From JAPKZH01 sp963715635 (GTDB lineage Bacteria; Acidobacteriota; Aminicenantia; Aminicenantales; UBA4085), in contig OY970261.1 of NCBI GenBank assembly GCA_963715635.1, positions 2,976,001 to 3,040,000 on the forward strand: a stretch of 64,000 bases of DNA, read 5' to 3'. A program made the translations under genes and the position numbers. Below are positions 54,073-63,047 of this stretch, in pieces (position 1 is the first letter of the stretch; every line of letters starts with the position of its first letter). The notes under the pieces are model-generated. The model was given only the letters and a program-made list of their open reading frames with translations, was not told the origin of the DNA and searched no databases.

Positions 54073-54200
54073 CTCCGGCCTAAAGGCCGGAGTTCCTGAA
54101 AGCTGGTTTAACCGGGCTATGGCTTACCTCGCTGCTGGCGGATACGCTTCTTCACAACTTCTTCGCCGACCTTACTCACGGTCTCGGCAAAACATAAGAA
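54073..54200 (-). mobile_element. IS200/IS605-like remnant: TnpA tail and end hairpin
   Basis: On the minus strand about 54200-54122 reads FAETVSKVGEEVVKKRIRQQ then RGKP and a stop, matching the C-terminal helix of IS200-type TnpA (VSEEVVKxYIxxQ). About 30 bases after it is CTCCGGCC-TAAA-GGCCGGAG (54073-54092), a perfect 8-bp hairpin of the kind found at ends of these elements. No other TnpA sequence is present, so it is a dead fragment. The identification rests on a short match. Confidence 0.45.
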
Positions 54201-54248
54201 AAGGATCTTCTTTCATCCACCGATCCATTAACAGTTCATGAGCTCGAT

Positions 54249-56372
54249 ATGAATATCACCCAACGAAAAGGTCCCCTTTTTGCGGCCTTCATTTTCTCGG
54301 GATTGGCCCTTCTTATGACATCTCCCCTTGTTCTGAATATGGGTTCCGGGGTGAGAGGCTTGGGCGATCCGCAGTTAAATACCTGGATTCTCAGCTGGAA
54401 CATTCATAAGCTTCGTCAGCTCGATTTTAGTAATTTTTTTGATGCCAATATCTTTTTTCCCCATAAAAGAACACTTGCCTATTCAGAGCTGTTATTGCCC
54501 CAGTCCGTGGCGGCCTTTCCCGTGATGTTGATCCTAGGCAATCCAATCTTTGCTCATAATTTTGCCTTATTGTTTGGCTTGATTGCGTCTGGACTTGGCA
54601 TGTATTTTCTCGCTTTTGCTTTGACCAAAAATCATTTTGGAGGAATTGTCGCCGGCGTCATCTTTGCTTTTTCTCCTTTTATGCTCGCCCACGTTTTGCA
54701 AATTCAACTCCTCACGGCGGGAGGGATTCCCATGACCTTTCTCTTCCTCCACAAATTTTTTTAAAGTGATCGATACCGACATCTCCTGCTGTTTGTTCTT
54801 TTCTAGCTGCTCCAGATTCTGGCGAATGCCTACTATGGTTTATACCTCACTGTCTTCGCCGGGATGTTTATCTTGGTTTACACAATTTCCCAAAAAAGAT
54901 ATCGGGATCGGCGCTTCTGGATCAAACTGGCCTCGTCTCTCTTGATCATCGTTATTGTCGTCAGCCCGATCGGAATCCAACATCTAAAGGTTCGGCAAGA
55001 GATAGATTTTTCCCGGAAGATTGGCGCATACGCAGCGATCACCAGCTATCTCTCAGCTCCTCCGATTAACAGGCTCTATGGCAAACTCACGCGTTTTGCG
55101 TGGAGGTCGGAAGGAGAATTATTCCCCGGAATAATCGCTTTCTGTCTCGGCCTCATGGGCATCGTGTCCAGTGCAAAATTCGGGAGAAAACAAAAATCCA
55201 TCTCAAGCGACAAGGCCAAGCCTCCTCGGATATACATGGCGATTCTGATTCTGGCTTTTCTCTTTACCTTCGGACGCCACGGGCCCTATCTCCTCTTGTA
55301 TAAATACGTCCCTGGATTTGATACGGTTCGCGTGGCTGCCCGCTTTCATATTTTCGTCATGTTTTCTCTTGCAGTCTTTGCGGCGTTTGGCATCACCGGG
55401 CTTTCTTCCAGACTCGCCCGCCGAACCCGCCCGCTCGTTACGATCGTCCTTTTAATCCTCATCCTCACAGAATACCTCTCGATTCCTCTCCCTCTCTTCT
55501 CAGTCCCTCAAAAAAATCAAATCCCAGATGTCTATCATTGGCTGGCAAAAAACAAGCCCGCTGACTTTGCCCTCGTCGAACTTCCGCTTCCGCCACCCGA
55601 GAGTCAGAGAGTCGGTAGCATCGAATGTCCCCGGCTCTATTATTCCATTTATCACTGGAAAAGAATGATCAATGGCTATAGTGGATATTTTCCTCCCGTG
55701 TATGACGAGTTGAGAAGACGATGGCAACAACGACCGGTCAAACAAAATATCAAAGATTTGGCAGAGCTTGGTGTGCGATATGTGATCATCCACGCCTCGG
55801 ATTATGAAAAAAATGAATTGAACAAACTCACATCCGAAATCCTGGCCCTTCCCGATGATATCCGATCGGTTTGCCAATTTGGAGAAGATCTTGTCTACGA
55901 ATTGACAAAATGGTCCGAGATCTCGCCAACGATCTTGGGCCATGACAAATTCAAGCCCCTTTTAAAGAAAGATTGGAAGGTTAGCGCCAACGTCAATGGC
56001 GATCAGGCCCATTTTGCCATTGATGGGTCGAAAAAAACGCGATGGGAAACCGGCCCTCAAAGAAAAGGCCATACTCTTCAACTCGACCTGGCCCGCGTCC
56101 AGAGGATCAGAGGTTTATCCTTGAAACTCGAAAAGAGCGTTCTCGATTACCCGAGAGGCTATGTTGTCGAACTATCCTATGACGGAACCCGTTGGGCGCA
56201 AGTCGCCCGCGAAGAAAATACGATTCTCCCGATTACATCATTCTTGAAGCCAAAAGACATCGCCTTGAATATCTATTTTTCGCCCCAAGAGGCCCGTTAT
56301 ATTAAGATCATGAATACCGGGGAAGAAAAAATTTACTACTGGTCCGTTTATGAGGTCGATGTTTTTGAATAG
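54249..56372 (+). pseudogene. Multi-spanning membrane protein with C-terminal discoidin-like domain, two in-frame stops
   Basis: A 707-codon frame broken by TAA (54762-54764) and TAG (54804-54806), 14 codons apart, with sequence continuing in frame (HKFF-stop-SDRYRHLLLFVLF-stop-LLQILANAYYG). The first part has a membrane start (GPLFAAFIFSGLALLMTS) and the GDPQLNTWILSWNIHKL region seen in large membrane glycosyltransferase-like proteins, followed by several membrane helices. The far end (VSANVNGDQAHFAIDGSKKT, QLDLARVQRIRGLSLKLEK, YIKIMNTGEEKIYYWSVYEV) looks like an F5/8 type C (discoidin) domain. Likely a polysaccharide or envelope glycan enzyme; probably inactive. Confidence 0.7.
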
Positions 56373-56518
56373 AGCAGACTTCTCCTGATTAAAAAAGAAG
56401 TTCTTAATCCCATAAAATTCAAACACAGAAATCGCAACGGTCCCTCGTCCCCCGGACAAGGTTGAGCGAAGTGCCGTTGACAACTCAAAGGATACCAGAC
56501 TAATATTTAAATCGGAAA

Positions 56519-58555
56519 ATGGAAACCCTCAATATGACCTATCTCAGCGGCTGGTACCCAGAGGAGAGCGATGGATTCCGGACATTCCGCTGGATGGGAA
56601 AAAATGCTCTCTGTTCCGTAAGCCACGTAACGATTCCGGGTCAGAAGTATCTTCTCCTTACAGCCGGACATTCGTTTGAAGAAAACGACCTTCCCATTCT
56701 TGAGGTTATTGTCAACGGCCGAAAAATCGGAACAAAAGAAATTCAAAGCACATTTTTCACCTATGTTTTTCCTTTTGAGGAAGAAGGGGATTTATCATTT
56801 GAGTTCAGGCTAAATCGCAGTCTTCAAGTATTCCCCGACTCACGCGAGTTGGGGATTATGGTCAGAAAAATGGAAATCGCCTCTCTCTGCGATCCAGAGG
56901 GACCTCTCTACGGACCGGGCTGGTATGAATGGGAAGATCGAGATATGATTTTGTATCGCTGGATGTCATCGAAAGCGGAAGTTTTTTTTTCGTCGGGACA
57001 ATTAAAAAAGAAATATTTTTCCTTTTTCGCTTATTCCGAATTTGCCAATTTGACACAAAAACTTAAGGTTTCGCTGGGAGAGGAAATGCTTTGTGAGATT
57101 TCTCTTCTACACAAATGGAATTATTATAGCTTTTCCCCTAGCCAGATGGCCCCTCTTCCACAGAACCAGGGAGAGACATTGACTCTTTCTTTAAATAAAG
57201 TGATCCCCGAAAAATATCATCCAGACGATAAGAGACAACTGGGAATCCGAGTGGGGCGCATAGAATTCCATGAGAATGACGAGCTCCATCGAACATCGAT
57301 TTTTTTTCATAAAAATGCCCTGCTGAATGACCAAGAAATGCGGGCAGGAAAACACAGATTGACCTCGTACCCGCTCAACCTGGGTGTGGATTTGTATGCC
57401 AAGTGCAATGTGAATCCTCCCTGTGTGTATTGTCTATGGGAGCGGATGAAGGCCCTGGAAGGAAAATATGTCAATCAGGTTGTCGATGAAGCTACGTTGG
57501 GAAGCTATGGCCCGTTTTTTGCGTCGGCAAGGATTCTCATCAATTGTTCTTTTGGAGAGCCTCTCCTTCATCCCAGGCTTCAGCAAATTCTTGAATTTTG
57601 TCAAATGAATAAAAAGATCCTAGAAATATCCACCAATGGCCAGGCGTTCACGAGCAGAACCATTCAAGCCCTGGTGGGCAAGACGATCAACCTCTACGTA
57701 TCTCTCGATGCGGCCACGAAAGAAACTTATGCCAAAATTCGGAATGACGCATGGAATTCCATCATCCGAGACCTCAAGCGTCTCAATCAAGAAAGAAAAA
57801 AGGCGGGGAATCTGCCAAAACTTTTTATGGTGTTCATGCCGATGAAAGTCAATCAGGATGAACTCGAAGCGTATTTTCGCCTTTGCCAGGAAATCGAGGC
57901 CGATGCACTTGTCCTCCGACCATTGCTTTACTTTTGGAAACCTCAGATGGTAACACATAGAGGAGGATACCATTTTGATTACGAAAAAGAACTTCTGGGG
58001 CGCCAAGAAATCGTCAAAATTATCGAGAACAGCGAGAAATTTTCCAAAATCTATAGAATCCCTATCGCGAACCAATTTGCCTTCGGGATCGATCGGAGCC
58101 CGCAATAGAAAACCATTGACAGGCGGAGGATCGAAGCTTTGGAATTGAAGAACCGAGAGACGGAGGATTGGGAAGATGAACTCGGGATTTCGCAACTTCC
58201 CTTGTGCCGAGAGCCGTGGCAAAGTTACTTCATTCTTCGTCGCGGCATCTTGCCCTGCAGTTATGGGAATCCCATCATCGCTCCCATGACAGACTGGGCC
58301 GACGCATGGAATTCTTCTCAACTCCAAAAGATCAGAAAGCAACTTTGTCGAGGCAGACTTCCCCGGTATTGCCGGGAGAGCCTTGGTTGTCCGATTGTCC
58401 AAAGGCACCTAAAAAAGACAAGGCCGCATGTAGCTTCAGATTTCATCCTACCCCCCCAAAGACCACTTATGCTCCGAATCGTGAACAGGTTGCTTTTTAA
58501 GATCCCCGGAAAAATATACGGGTCTTTCAAGAAAAGAAAAAGCCTAAGAAATTGA
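56519..58555 (+). pseudogene. Radical SAM/SPASM protein with two N-terminal beta domains, in-frame TAG
   Basis: Two copies of a beta domain start it: GWYPEESDGFRTFRWMGKNA and GWYEWEDRDMILYRWMSSKA, each ending LGIMVRKMEI or LGIRVGRIEF. Then a radical SAM core: the cluster motif is KCNVNPPCVYC (Cx5CxxC, not CxxxCxxC), with INCSFGEPLLHP and LEISTNGQAFTSR. TAG at 58106-58108 ends the frame after RSPQ, but the same frame runs on to 58555 and encodes a SPASM-like Cys cluster (LCREPWQSYF, LPCSYGNP, CRGRLPRYCRESLGCP). The stop thus splits the radical SAM core from its auxiliary-cluster domain. Function unknown; neighbouring envelope genes hint at glycan or peptide modification. Confidence 0.75.
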
Positions 58556-58650
58556 TTGATCCCGCTCTATAAGCCCTGGCATTTCGTCAGCGTGGAGAGA
58601 ACTCTGGTCCCCTATTCTGCCTCTCAACAAATGAGCATGCCTCGCCGGTT

Positions 58651-59791
58651 TTATGGGGCGCGGAACGCAATCTTCATCTGGACGATCTCCGAGGTGGTCC
58701 CGATGCGGACCGGCGGCGCCCAGACTCCGACGCCCGACGTGACGTAGTATTGAGTGTTCATCTTGCGGCCGTATCCTCGGGCAATCTCAAAGAGACGGTC
58801 ATTGACCAACGTGGCAGGGAAAACCGCTCCGCCGTGGGTATGGCCGGACAGACTGGAGATCGACGCCGGCCTCGGCCGCTTCTTCAAGATGGACGGGTTG
58901 ATGGTCCATGAGAATGACCGGCAGATTCATGTCCACGTCTTTGAGGATCTCTTTGAGCGGCATTCGCCGTTCTCCTTGGCCGATGTAGGATCTGTTGCTG
59001 CGCCCGACGAGATAAAAGGAATCCGCCACAAGGACGGCCTGGTTCAAAAGTCCGGTGATCCCGCTCTTCCGGAGCAACTCCAGACTATTCTTGATCCCGG
59101 CAAAGTATTCGTGGTTTCCCATGCAGGCGTAGACGCCGAACCGGGCGCGGATCTTTGCCAGCGTGATCGGCAGACGCGCGCGTTCAGGGGCAATCGTTTC
59201 CTCATTCATGATATCGCCCAAAATGAGGACGACATCGGGGTCCAGGCTGTTGACCATCTGGACGATTTTATCCAGGCGCGAGGTGCGCATATACGGGCCA
59301 AGATGGATATCCGATAAAACAACTAAATTCAGGCCTGTCCTCCCGTCCGCCTTCTTGTCGATCGCGATCTCCATAGTATGGATACGGACATGACGGGCAT
59401 AGAACATCCCGGCGAAAAGAAGGGCGAACGTGATCCCCACGACGGCGACAAACGCCAAGCGTCCCGCTCTTCGGCGATTCTCACGGATGGATCTCGGGAA
59501 AAAAGGAAAAAAATGGTTGACGAGGCGCAGAAGATCGACGAGCGCTGTGAAAAGCACGAGATAAAGCAAAACGCCCGTATAGAAGGACCCCATGGCGCAG
59601 ACAGTTTCTTTCAAACGCGTGGGCTGGCCCCGCTCGAGGCGGTGCCACAGGAAATAGCTATAAGACAAGATGAGATAGAGGATGAGAATGACCTGGCGAA
59701 AAACACCCGTCCCGGCCAAGGCTTTCCAGGCCCGCCGGAGAAGATAGATATTCCCCACCAAGTATAGGAGAAGCGACATTTCCATGAACAT
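58651..59791 (-). pseudogene. Membrane-anchored metallophosphoesterase (YaeI-like), frameshifted
   Basis: Several membrane helices are followed by a calcineurin-like phosphoesterase: VVLSDIHLGPYMR (Asp, His), LILGDIMNEE (Asp), GVYACMGNHEYFAG (Asn, His) and ILMDHQPVH (His). The last ligands are in a different frame: after VDLQ, the next frame reads LSGHTHGGAVFPATLVNDRL and runs to 58651 (VTSGVGVWAPPVRIG). An extra base at about 58852 joins them. As read, the protein ends LQSVRPYPRRSGFPCHVGQ and lacks the GHTH ligands, so it would not bind both metals. Such enzymes hydrolyse phosphoesters, for example in lipid metabolism. Confidence 0.78.
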
Positions 59792-59821
59792 AGTGGTCAG
59801 CCTTTCAAGGCGAAATGAATT

Positions 59822-60517
59822 TTAGGAGCCGGATTTAAATCCGATGGAAATATGTCTGCCATCACAGAAAGGTTTGTTATTGGACTGTCCGCAGCGGCAA
59901 AGCGTCACCCGGTTCCTGATTTCATATTCCTTGCCGTCGGACGATTCGATCTGAATGCCGCCTTTGACCCATATCGGGCCGCTGATATTCGTCTGCGGAT
60001 TTTCGACCAAGCTGATCGAGGGTTCAAAATTGGGCTCAATGGCTTTGCCCGTATTCTTATCCCAAGCGACCAGACTCCCGGATGGACAGTCGCATGCCTC
60101 ACGGAGAGCCATATTTTTTGATGCGGGATCATTCGATCGTTCCACGAGATTCCATGCGTCCCCGGCCCTGTGGCAGAACCTGGCAACGGCGCAGAATTTT
60201 GGTGACCAGGTCAGGTCCAATTCCGGGCCGGATGTTCTTTCAGCCTGATCGAGGTAATGATCATGACTTGCCGTTTCCGTGCCATCGAATCCTATTTTTG
60301 TATGAGCCCCGTCGCAAAACGGCTTGTTCTCTGACGCGCCGCAACGGCAGAGCGCATACGTCCCTTGGTCCGGGTAGCTGATGCCTTTTTTCCACCCCGC
60401 CGGCTCACCGTCGCTCCCCATCACCATGATTTCCTGGACAAGAGGAACGCTCCCCGTGACAATATAGGGGCCGTCTTTTGTCACTTTGATCCGACGGTTA
60501 TTTTCTTTGTTTTTCAT
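59822..60517 (-). CDS. Double CDGSH iron-sulfur protein
   Basis: A 231-residue protein with two CDGSH motifs, CRCGASENKPFCDGAH (about residues 57-72) and CRCGQSNNKPFCDGRH (about residues 207-222). Each can bind a [2Fe-2S] cluster through three Cys and one His. The central part has more cysteines (FCAVARFCHRAG, EACDCPSGSLVAWD), like the Fer4_19/divergent 4Fe-4S domain that accompanies CDGSH proteins. Probably redox or iron handling. No signal peptide. Lies 36 bases downstream of the thioredoxin-like gene on the same strand, so probably one transcript. Confidence 0.87.
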   Translation of the reverse strand: MKNKENNRRIKVTKDGPYIVTGSVPLVQEIMVMGSDGEPAGWKKGISYPDQGTYALCRCGASENKPFCDGAHTKIGFDGTETASHDHYLDQAERTSGPELDLTWSPKFCAVARFCHRAGDAWNLVERSNDPASKNMALREACDCPSGSLVAWDKNTGKAIEPNFEPSISLVENPQTNISGPIWVKGGIQIESSDGKEYEIRNRVTLCRCGQSNNKPFCDGRHISIGFKSGS

Positions 60518-60553
60518 GAAAAAAATCTCTCCCTCTTTTCCATTCGTTTTTAT

Positions 60554-60889
60554 TTAGTCTTTTTTCTGGTCGCACACATTGATCAGGTCGGCCAGCTGTT
60601 TTTCGTTAAGCCCGACGTTAGGAGTCCCATCGAGCCTCTTCGAGACCTGGCCAGCCTTAAAGAATATCACGGTCGGGTACACGTCGATCGAGTACTGGTC
60701 GCATACATCTCCATTCTCATCGATCAAGATCCGCGCAAATTTCTGCTTTCGGCTTTGAGACTGCTTTTCGTAGGCCGGCAGGAACATCCTTGAAAAAGGG
60801 CACCAGGAAGCGTAGAAAAGAACAAAAACTCCGTCCTTGGACTTCAAGACTTCTTGAAGATTCCGTCTGTTGTCAATCATCTTGCTCAT
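60554..60889 (-). CDS. Thioredoxin-like protein with CPFS active site
   Basis: A 111-residue thioredoxin fold: VFVLFYASWCPFSRMFLPAY, then DVYPTVIFFKAGQ with the cis-Pro. The usual WCxxC second Cys is Ser (WCPFS), leaving one active-site Cys. It may act as a monothiol reductase or bind a metal rather than form an internal disulfide. One extra Cys lies in GDVCDQYSID and one near the C-terminus. First gene before the CDGSH gene. Copy 7 of the palindrome lies just upstream, in the divergent gap. Confidence 0.85.
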   Translation of the reverse strand: MSKMIDNRRNLQEVLKSKDGVFVLFYASWCPFSRMFLPAYEKQSQSRKQKFARILIDENGDVCDQYSIDVYPTVIFFKAGQVSKRLDGTPNVGLNEKQLADLINVCDQKKD

Positions 60890-60961
60890 CGCTTGTCCTT
60901 TCGATAAAGGCAGATTATACAGCGCAATTCAGAGGAGCGCAATTCAGAGGAGGATGGCTCC

Positions 60962-61130
60962 GGGGTCAAACCTACTCGTTACGCAACCGCCCCTGGGACA
61001 CTCTTGGAAGGAAACCCTTACGTAGGGGTTTCCTTCCAACGCTCGCTCCGCTCGCTGCTTTCCTTCCTAGGAGCATCGGGCCATGAATTCACTGCGCCGG
61101 AAATGGTGCGTAACGAGTAGGTTTGACCCC
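60962..61130. repeat. 66-bp palindromic element, copy 7, with a 103-bp nested insert
   Basis: The outer arms (60962-60984 and 61108-61130) are perfect and match copies 3 and 5. The loop is interrupted after CCCCTGG by about 103 bases. Inside, 61004-61039 is a second palindrome with perfect 14-bp arms (TTGGAAGGAAACCC), and 61039-61060 has CGCTCGCTCCGCTCGCTG, a short tandem pattern. The host gap 60890-61233 lies between divergent genes, the only copy in a 5' region. Nothing else was recognised in the gap. Confidence 0.88.
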
Positions 61131-61233
61131 ATGATGTTTTGCTTTTTTTGAACTTTTGTTGCTCGTTTTCGTTTAATATAAAAGAAGAAATTGAAGCTTA
61201 AATTCGGGATATGAAATCCCTTGGAGGATAATC

Positions 61234-61770
61234 ATGACCGCTTCCGCAGGAAAGACGCTTGGAATAATCCTGTTGATCCTGATCCTTTTAATTATCGCCT
61301 GGCCCATAAAGGTTCTGCTGTTTGCACCCGTAGCCGCTCTTTCGGGGCTCTTTCACGCTTGGCCGCCGGCCTTTGACAGGATCCATCTCGGGCCGTTCCA
61401 CTTCATCGGCTTCGCGGGGTTTTCCCTCATCGCCTTGGCGCTCCTCTTTTTCTGGATCGCCGTCATCGTCTGGGTTTATCGTGATGCGGAAAGCCGCGGC
61501 ATAAGCGGCGTGCTCTGGGCCCTGATTGTGTTCATCGGGCACCTCGTCGGCCTTTTGATTTACTTGATCGTCCGTTCGGATCACCCGATCGCCGCCCCCG
61601 CCGCAGATCATGTCCAGGCGTCGGCCTGCCCCAAATGCGGCAAAGCCGTGGGAAAGGATTTCACATACTGCCCTCACTGTGGGGAACGGATGCAGGCTGT
61701 CTGTTCAAAATGTGGAAAGCCCCTCGAGAAAAGCTGGCAAGCCTGTCCGCACTGCGGCGAAAAATTATAA
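61234..61770 (+). CDS. Membrane protein with two C-terminal zinc ribbons
   Basis: A 178-residue protein with three membrane helices (TLGIILLILILLIIAWPI; FAGFSLIALALLFFWIAV; GVLWALIVFIGHLVGLLIYL), followed by two zinc ribbons (CPKCGKAVGKDFTYCPHC and CSKCGKPLEKSWQACPHC). The helices resemble the small PLDc_N-type membrane module. GGAGG lies about ten bases before the ATG. No function is predicted. Followed 20 bases later by a small exported NTF2-like protein, so they may form an operon. Confidence 0.75.
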   Translation: MTASAGKTLGIILLILILLIIAWPIKVLLFAPVAALSGLFHAWPPAFDRIHLGPFHFIGFAGFSLIALALLFFWIAVIVWVYRDAESRGISGVLWALIVFIGHLVGLLIYLIVRSDHPIAAPAADHVQASACPKCGKAVGKDFTYCPHCGERMQAVCSKCGKPLEKSWQACPHCGEKL

Positions 61771-61790
61771 GAAGTTCGGGAGGAGGACTG

Positions 61791-62219
61791 ATGCGAAAAT
61801 GGATATTTGTTATTGCTATCTTTTTTTCCTTTCATATCGCAAACTCACTGCCTGCGGCGGATCTCAAATCGGATCTGCTCAAAATCCTCGAAATCCAAAA
61901 AGCCGCCTGGAACGAACAGAACATCCTGGGGTTCATGGCCTATTATTGGAAGTCAGAAGAATTCACTTTTCAGTCCGGAGCGAACAGGCTTCGCGGCTGG
62001 AATGCCCTTCTCGAGCGCTACCAAAAAAGCTATTCCGGCGAAAATTGGGGCCTCTTGGATTTTACCGACCTCGAGGTTAAAGTCCTCAGCAGCGATTACG
62101 CCTACGTCCTGGGCCGCTGGAAACTGACGATTAAAGAATCAAAAAAAGAAGGCGTTTTTACGATCATCTTCAAGCGCTTCCCGGAGGGCTGGCGCATCAT
62201 CCACGACCACTCGTCTTGA
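61791..62219 (+). CDS. Exported NTF2-like (DUF4440) protein
   Basis: A 142-residue protein with a signal peptide (MRKWIFVIAIFFSFHIANSL) and a compact NTF2/DUF4440 cone fold: IQKAAWNEQNILGFMAYYWK, FQSGANRLRGWNALLERYQ, YAYVLGRWKLTIK, FTIIFKRFPEGWRIIHDH. GGAGGAGG precedes the ATG at 61791; longer readings of the frame overlap the previous gene. Such proteins are often ketosteroid-isomerase-like binders with unknown ligands. Confidence 0.82.
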   Translation: MRKWIFVIAIFFSFHIANSLPAADLKSDLLKILEIQKAAWNEQNILGFMAYYWKSEEFTFQSGANRLRGWNALLERYQKSYSGENWGLLDFTDLEVKVLSSDYAYVLGRWKLTIKESKKEGVFTIIFKRFPEGWRIIHDHSS

Positions 62220-62262
62220 TCAACTTTTGCGAAGTCGATTCTAGTCTTAAAAGATGGTAGCC

Positions 62263-62328
62263 GGGGTCAAAGCTACTTATTATGCATTTCTTTCCGGGAG
62301 AGGGTGCGTAATAAGTAGCTTTGACCCC
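62263..62328. repeat. 66-bp palindromic element, copy 8
   Basis: The arms begin GGGGTCAAAGCTACTT and end AAGTAGCTTTGACCCC, with two compensated changes relative to copy 3 and one unpaired difference. The loop core has decayed to CCGGGA. It lies between converging genes (62219 on the plus strand and 62367 on the minus strand). Confidence 0.9.
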
Positions 62329-62366
62329 CTCTGCAATTACTGCGCTTTTGGATATCGGAGCGGCGC

Positions 62367-62834
62367 TTACATTCCTCTGAAGGCAGCGATCGTCTCAGAG
62401 AGAATGTGGATATGATTCTGATCTCCGTTTGCCAGCGCCTGAAAGAGGCTAATCAGAGAAGGCTCGCGAATTTCCACAGATGCGCCCAAGTGGATGCGTT
62501 CAAATTCCATTTCGAGTTGAAGGATTCTGTTCAGTCCCTCACGGAAGCTCAGCCCTGTATCAAACTCGGCCAGCAATGCTCCGGCGTCTTTTAAACCCTT
62601 CTGCATCTCCTCGTCTTTAAGACGGACTCCGACAAACAAATCCGGCATTTCGCTCAAATAGTTTTTCCCGGTTCGCAAAATATTGGCGTGGTTGATCTCT
62701 TCCCGGGAAAGAGAAATAAGCCGTTTGGATAACGGCTCGTCGCCCGCCAATCCGGAAAGTTTTTCATAAACCTTCGAAACCCTCATTTCCAGTTCGGTCC
62801 CAAAATCAAGGAATTTTGCGATGTCCAAATTCAC
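62367..62834 (-). CDS. Ferritin-like di-iron protein
   Basis: A 155-residue four-helix bundle with ferritin/rubrerythrin-like ligands: LEMRVSKVYEKLSG (Glu), SREEINHANIL (ExxH), LQLEMEFERIHLG (Glu, His) and GDQNHIHILSE (ExxH-like end with His). Pattern spacing is that of small rubrerythrin-type proteins lacking the rubredoxin domain. Likely peroxide reduction or iron storage, fitting with the nearby CDGSH and thioredoxin-like proteins. GGAGGG precedes the ATG. Confidence 0.82.
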   Translation of the reverse strand: MNLDIAKFLDFGTELEMRVSKVYEKLSGLAGDEPLSKRLISLSREEINHANILRTGKNYLSEMPDLFVGVRLKDEEMQKGLKDAGALLAEFDTGLSFREGLNRILQLEMEFERIHLGASVEIREPSLISLFQALANGDQNHIHILSETIAAFRGM

Positions 62835-63047
62835 CCTCCCTCGCCCGAACTGTCAAGCTTCGGACGCCATGGCGTTGAGCCAGATACGCATATAAAAAGC
62901 ATAAGGAGATCACATTGGCTTTTCAGCACGAGGATCATTTTTCTCGCTTAGGCTGCCGAATGCCATATGCTGACGTCCTCACTGCCATAATACACGCCCT
63001 CCAAACCGCTGTCAACGAATCAAGAATCCAACGGCCGATTCTAAAAC

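Noticed and set aside
56430..56500. CAACGG...CCGTTG inverted repeat before the radical SAM gene
   Set aside because: Arms are only six bases with a long loop; too weak to call a repeat or regulatory hairpin.
3706..58108. Reassigned stop codon (for example TAG read as an amino acid)
   Set aside because: The in-frame stops include TAG, TAA and TGA, and TAG correctly ends several intact genes here (stops at 15060, 18592 and 20089). No single recoding explains all.
31165..62328. The 66-bp repeats as a CRISPR array
   Set aside because: They are palindromic, kilobases apart, irregularly spaced and lie between unrelated genes.
31165..62328. The 66-bp repeats as ordinary intrinsic terminators
   Set aside because: Most have no T run after the stem, arms are longer than needed, one is in a divergent 5' region, and sequence rather than just structure is conserved.
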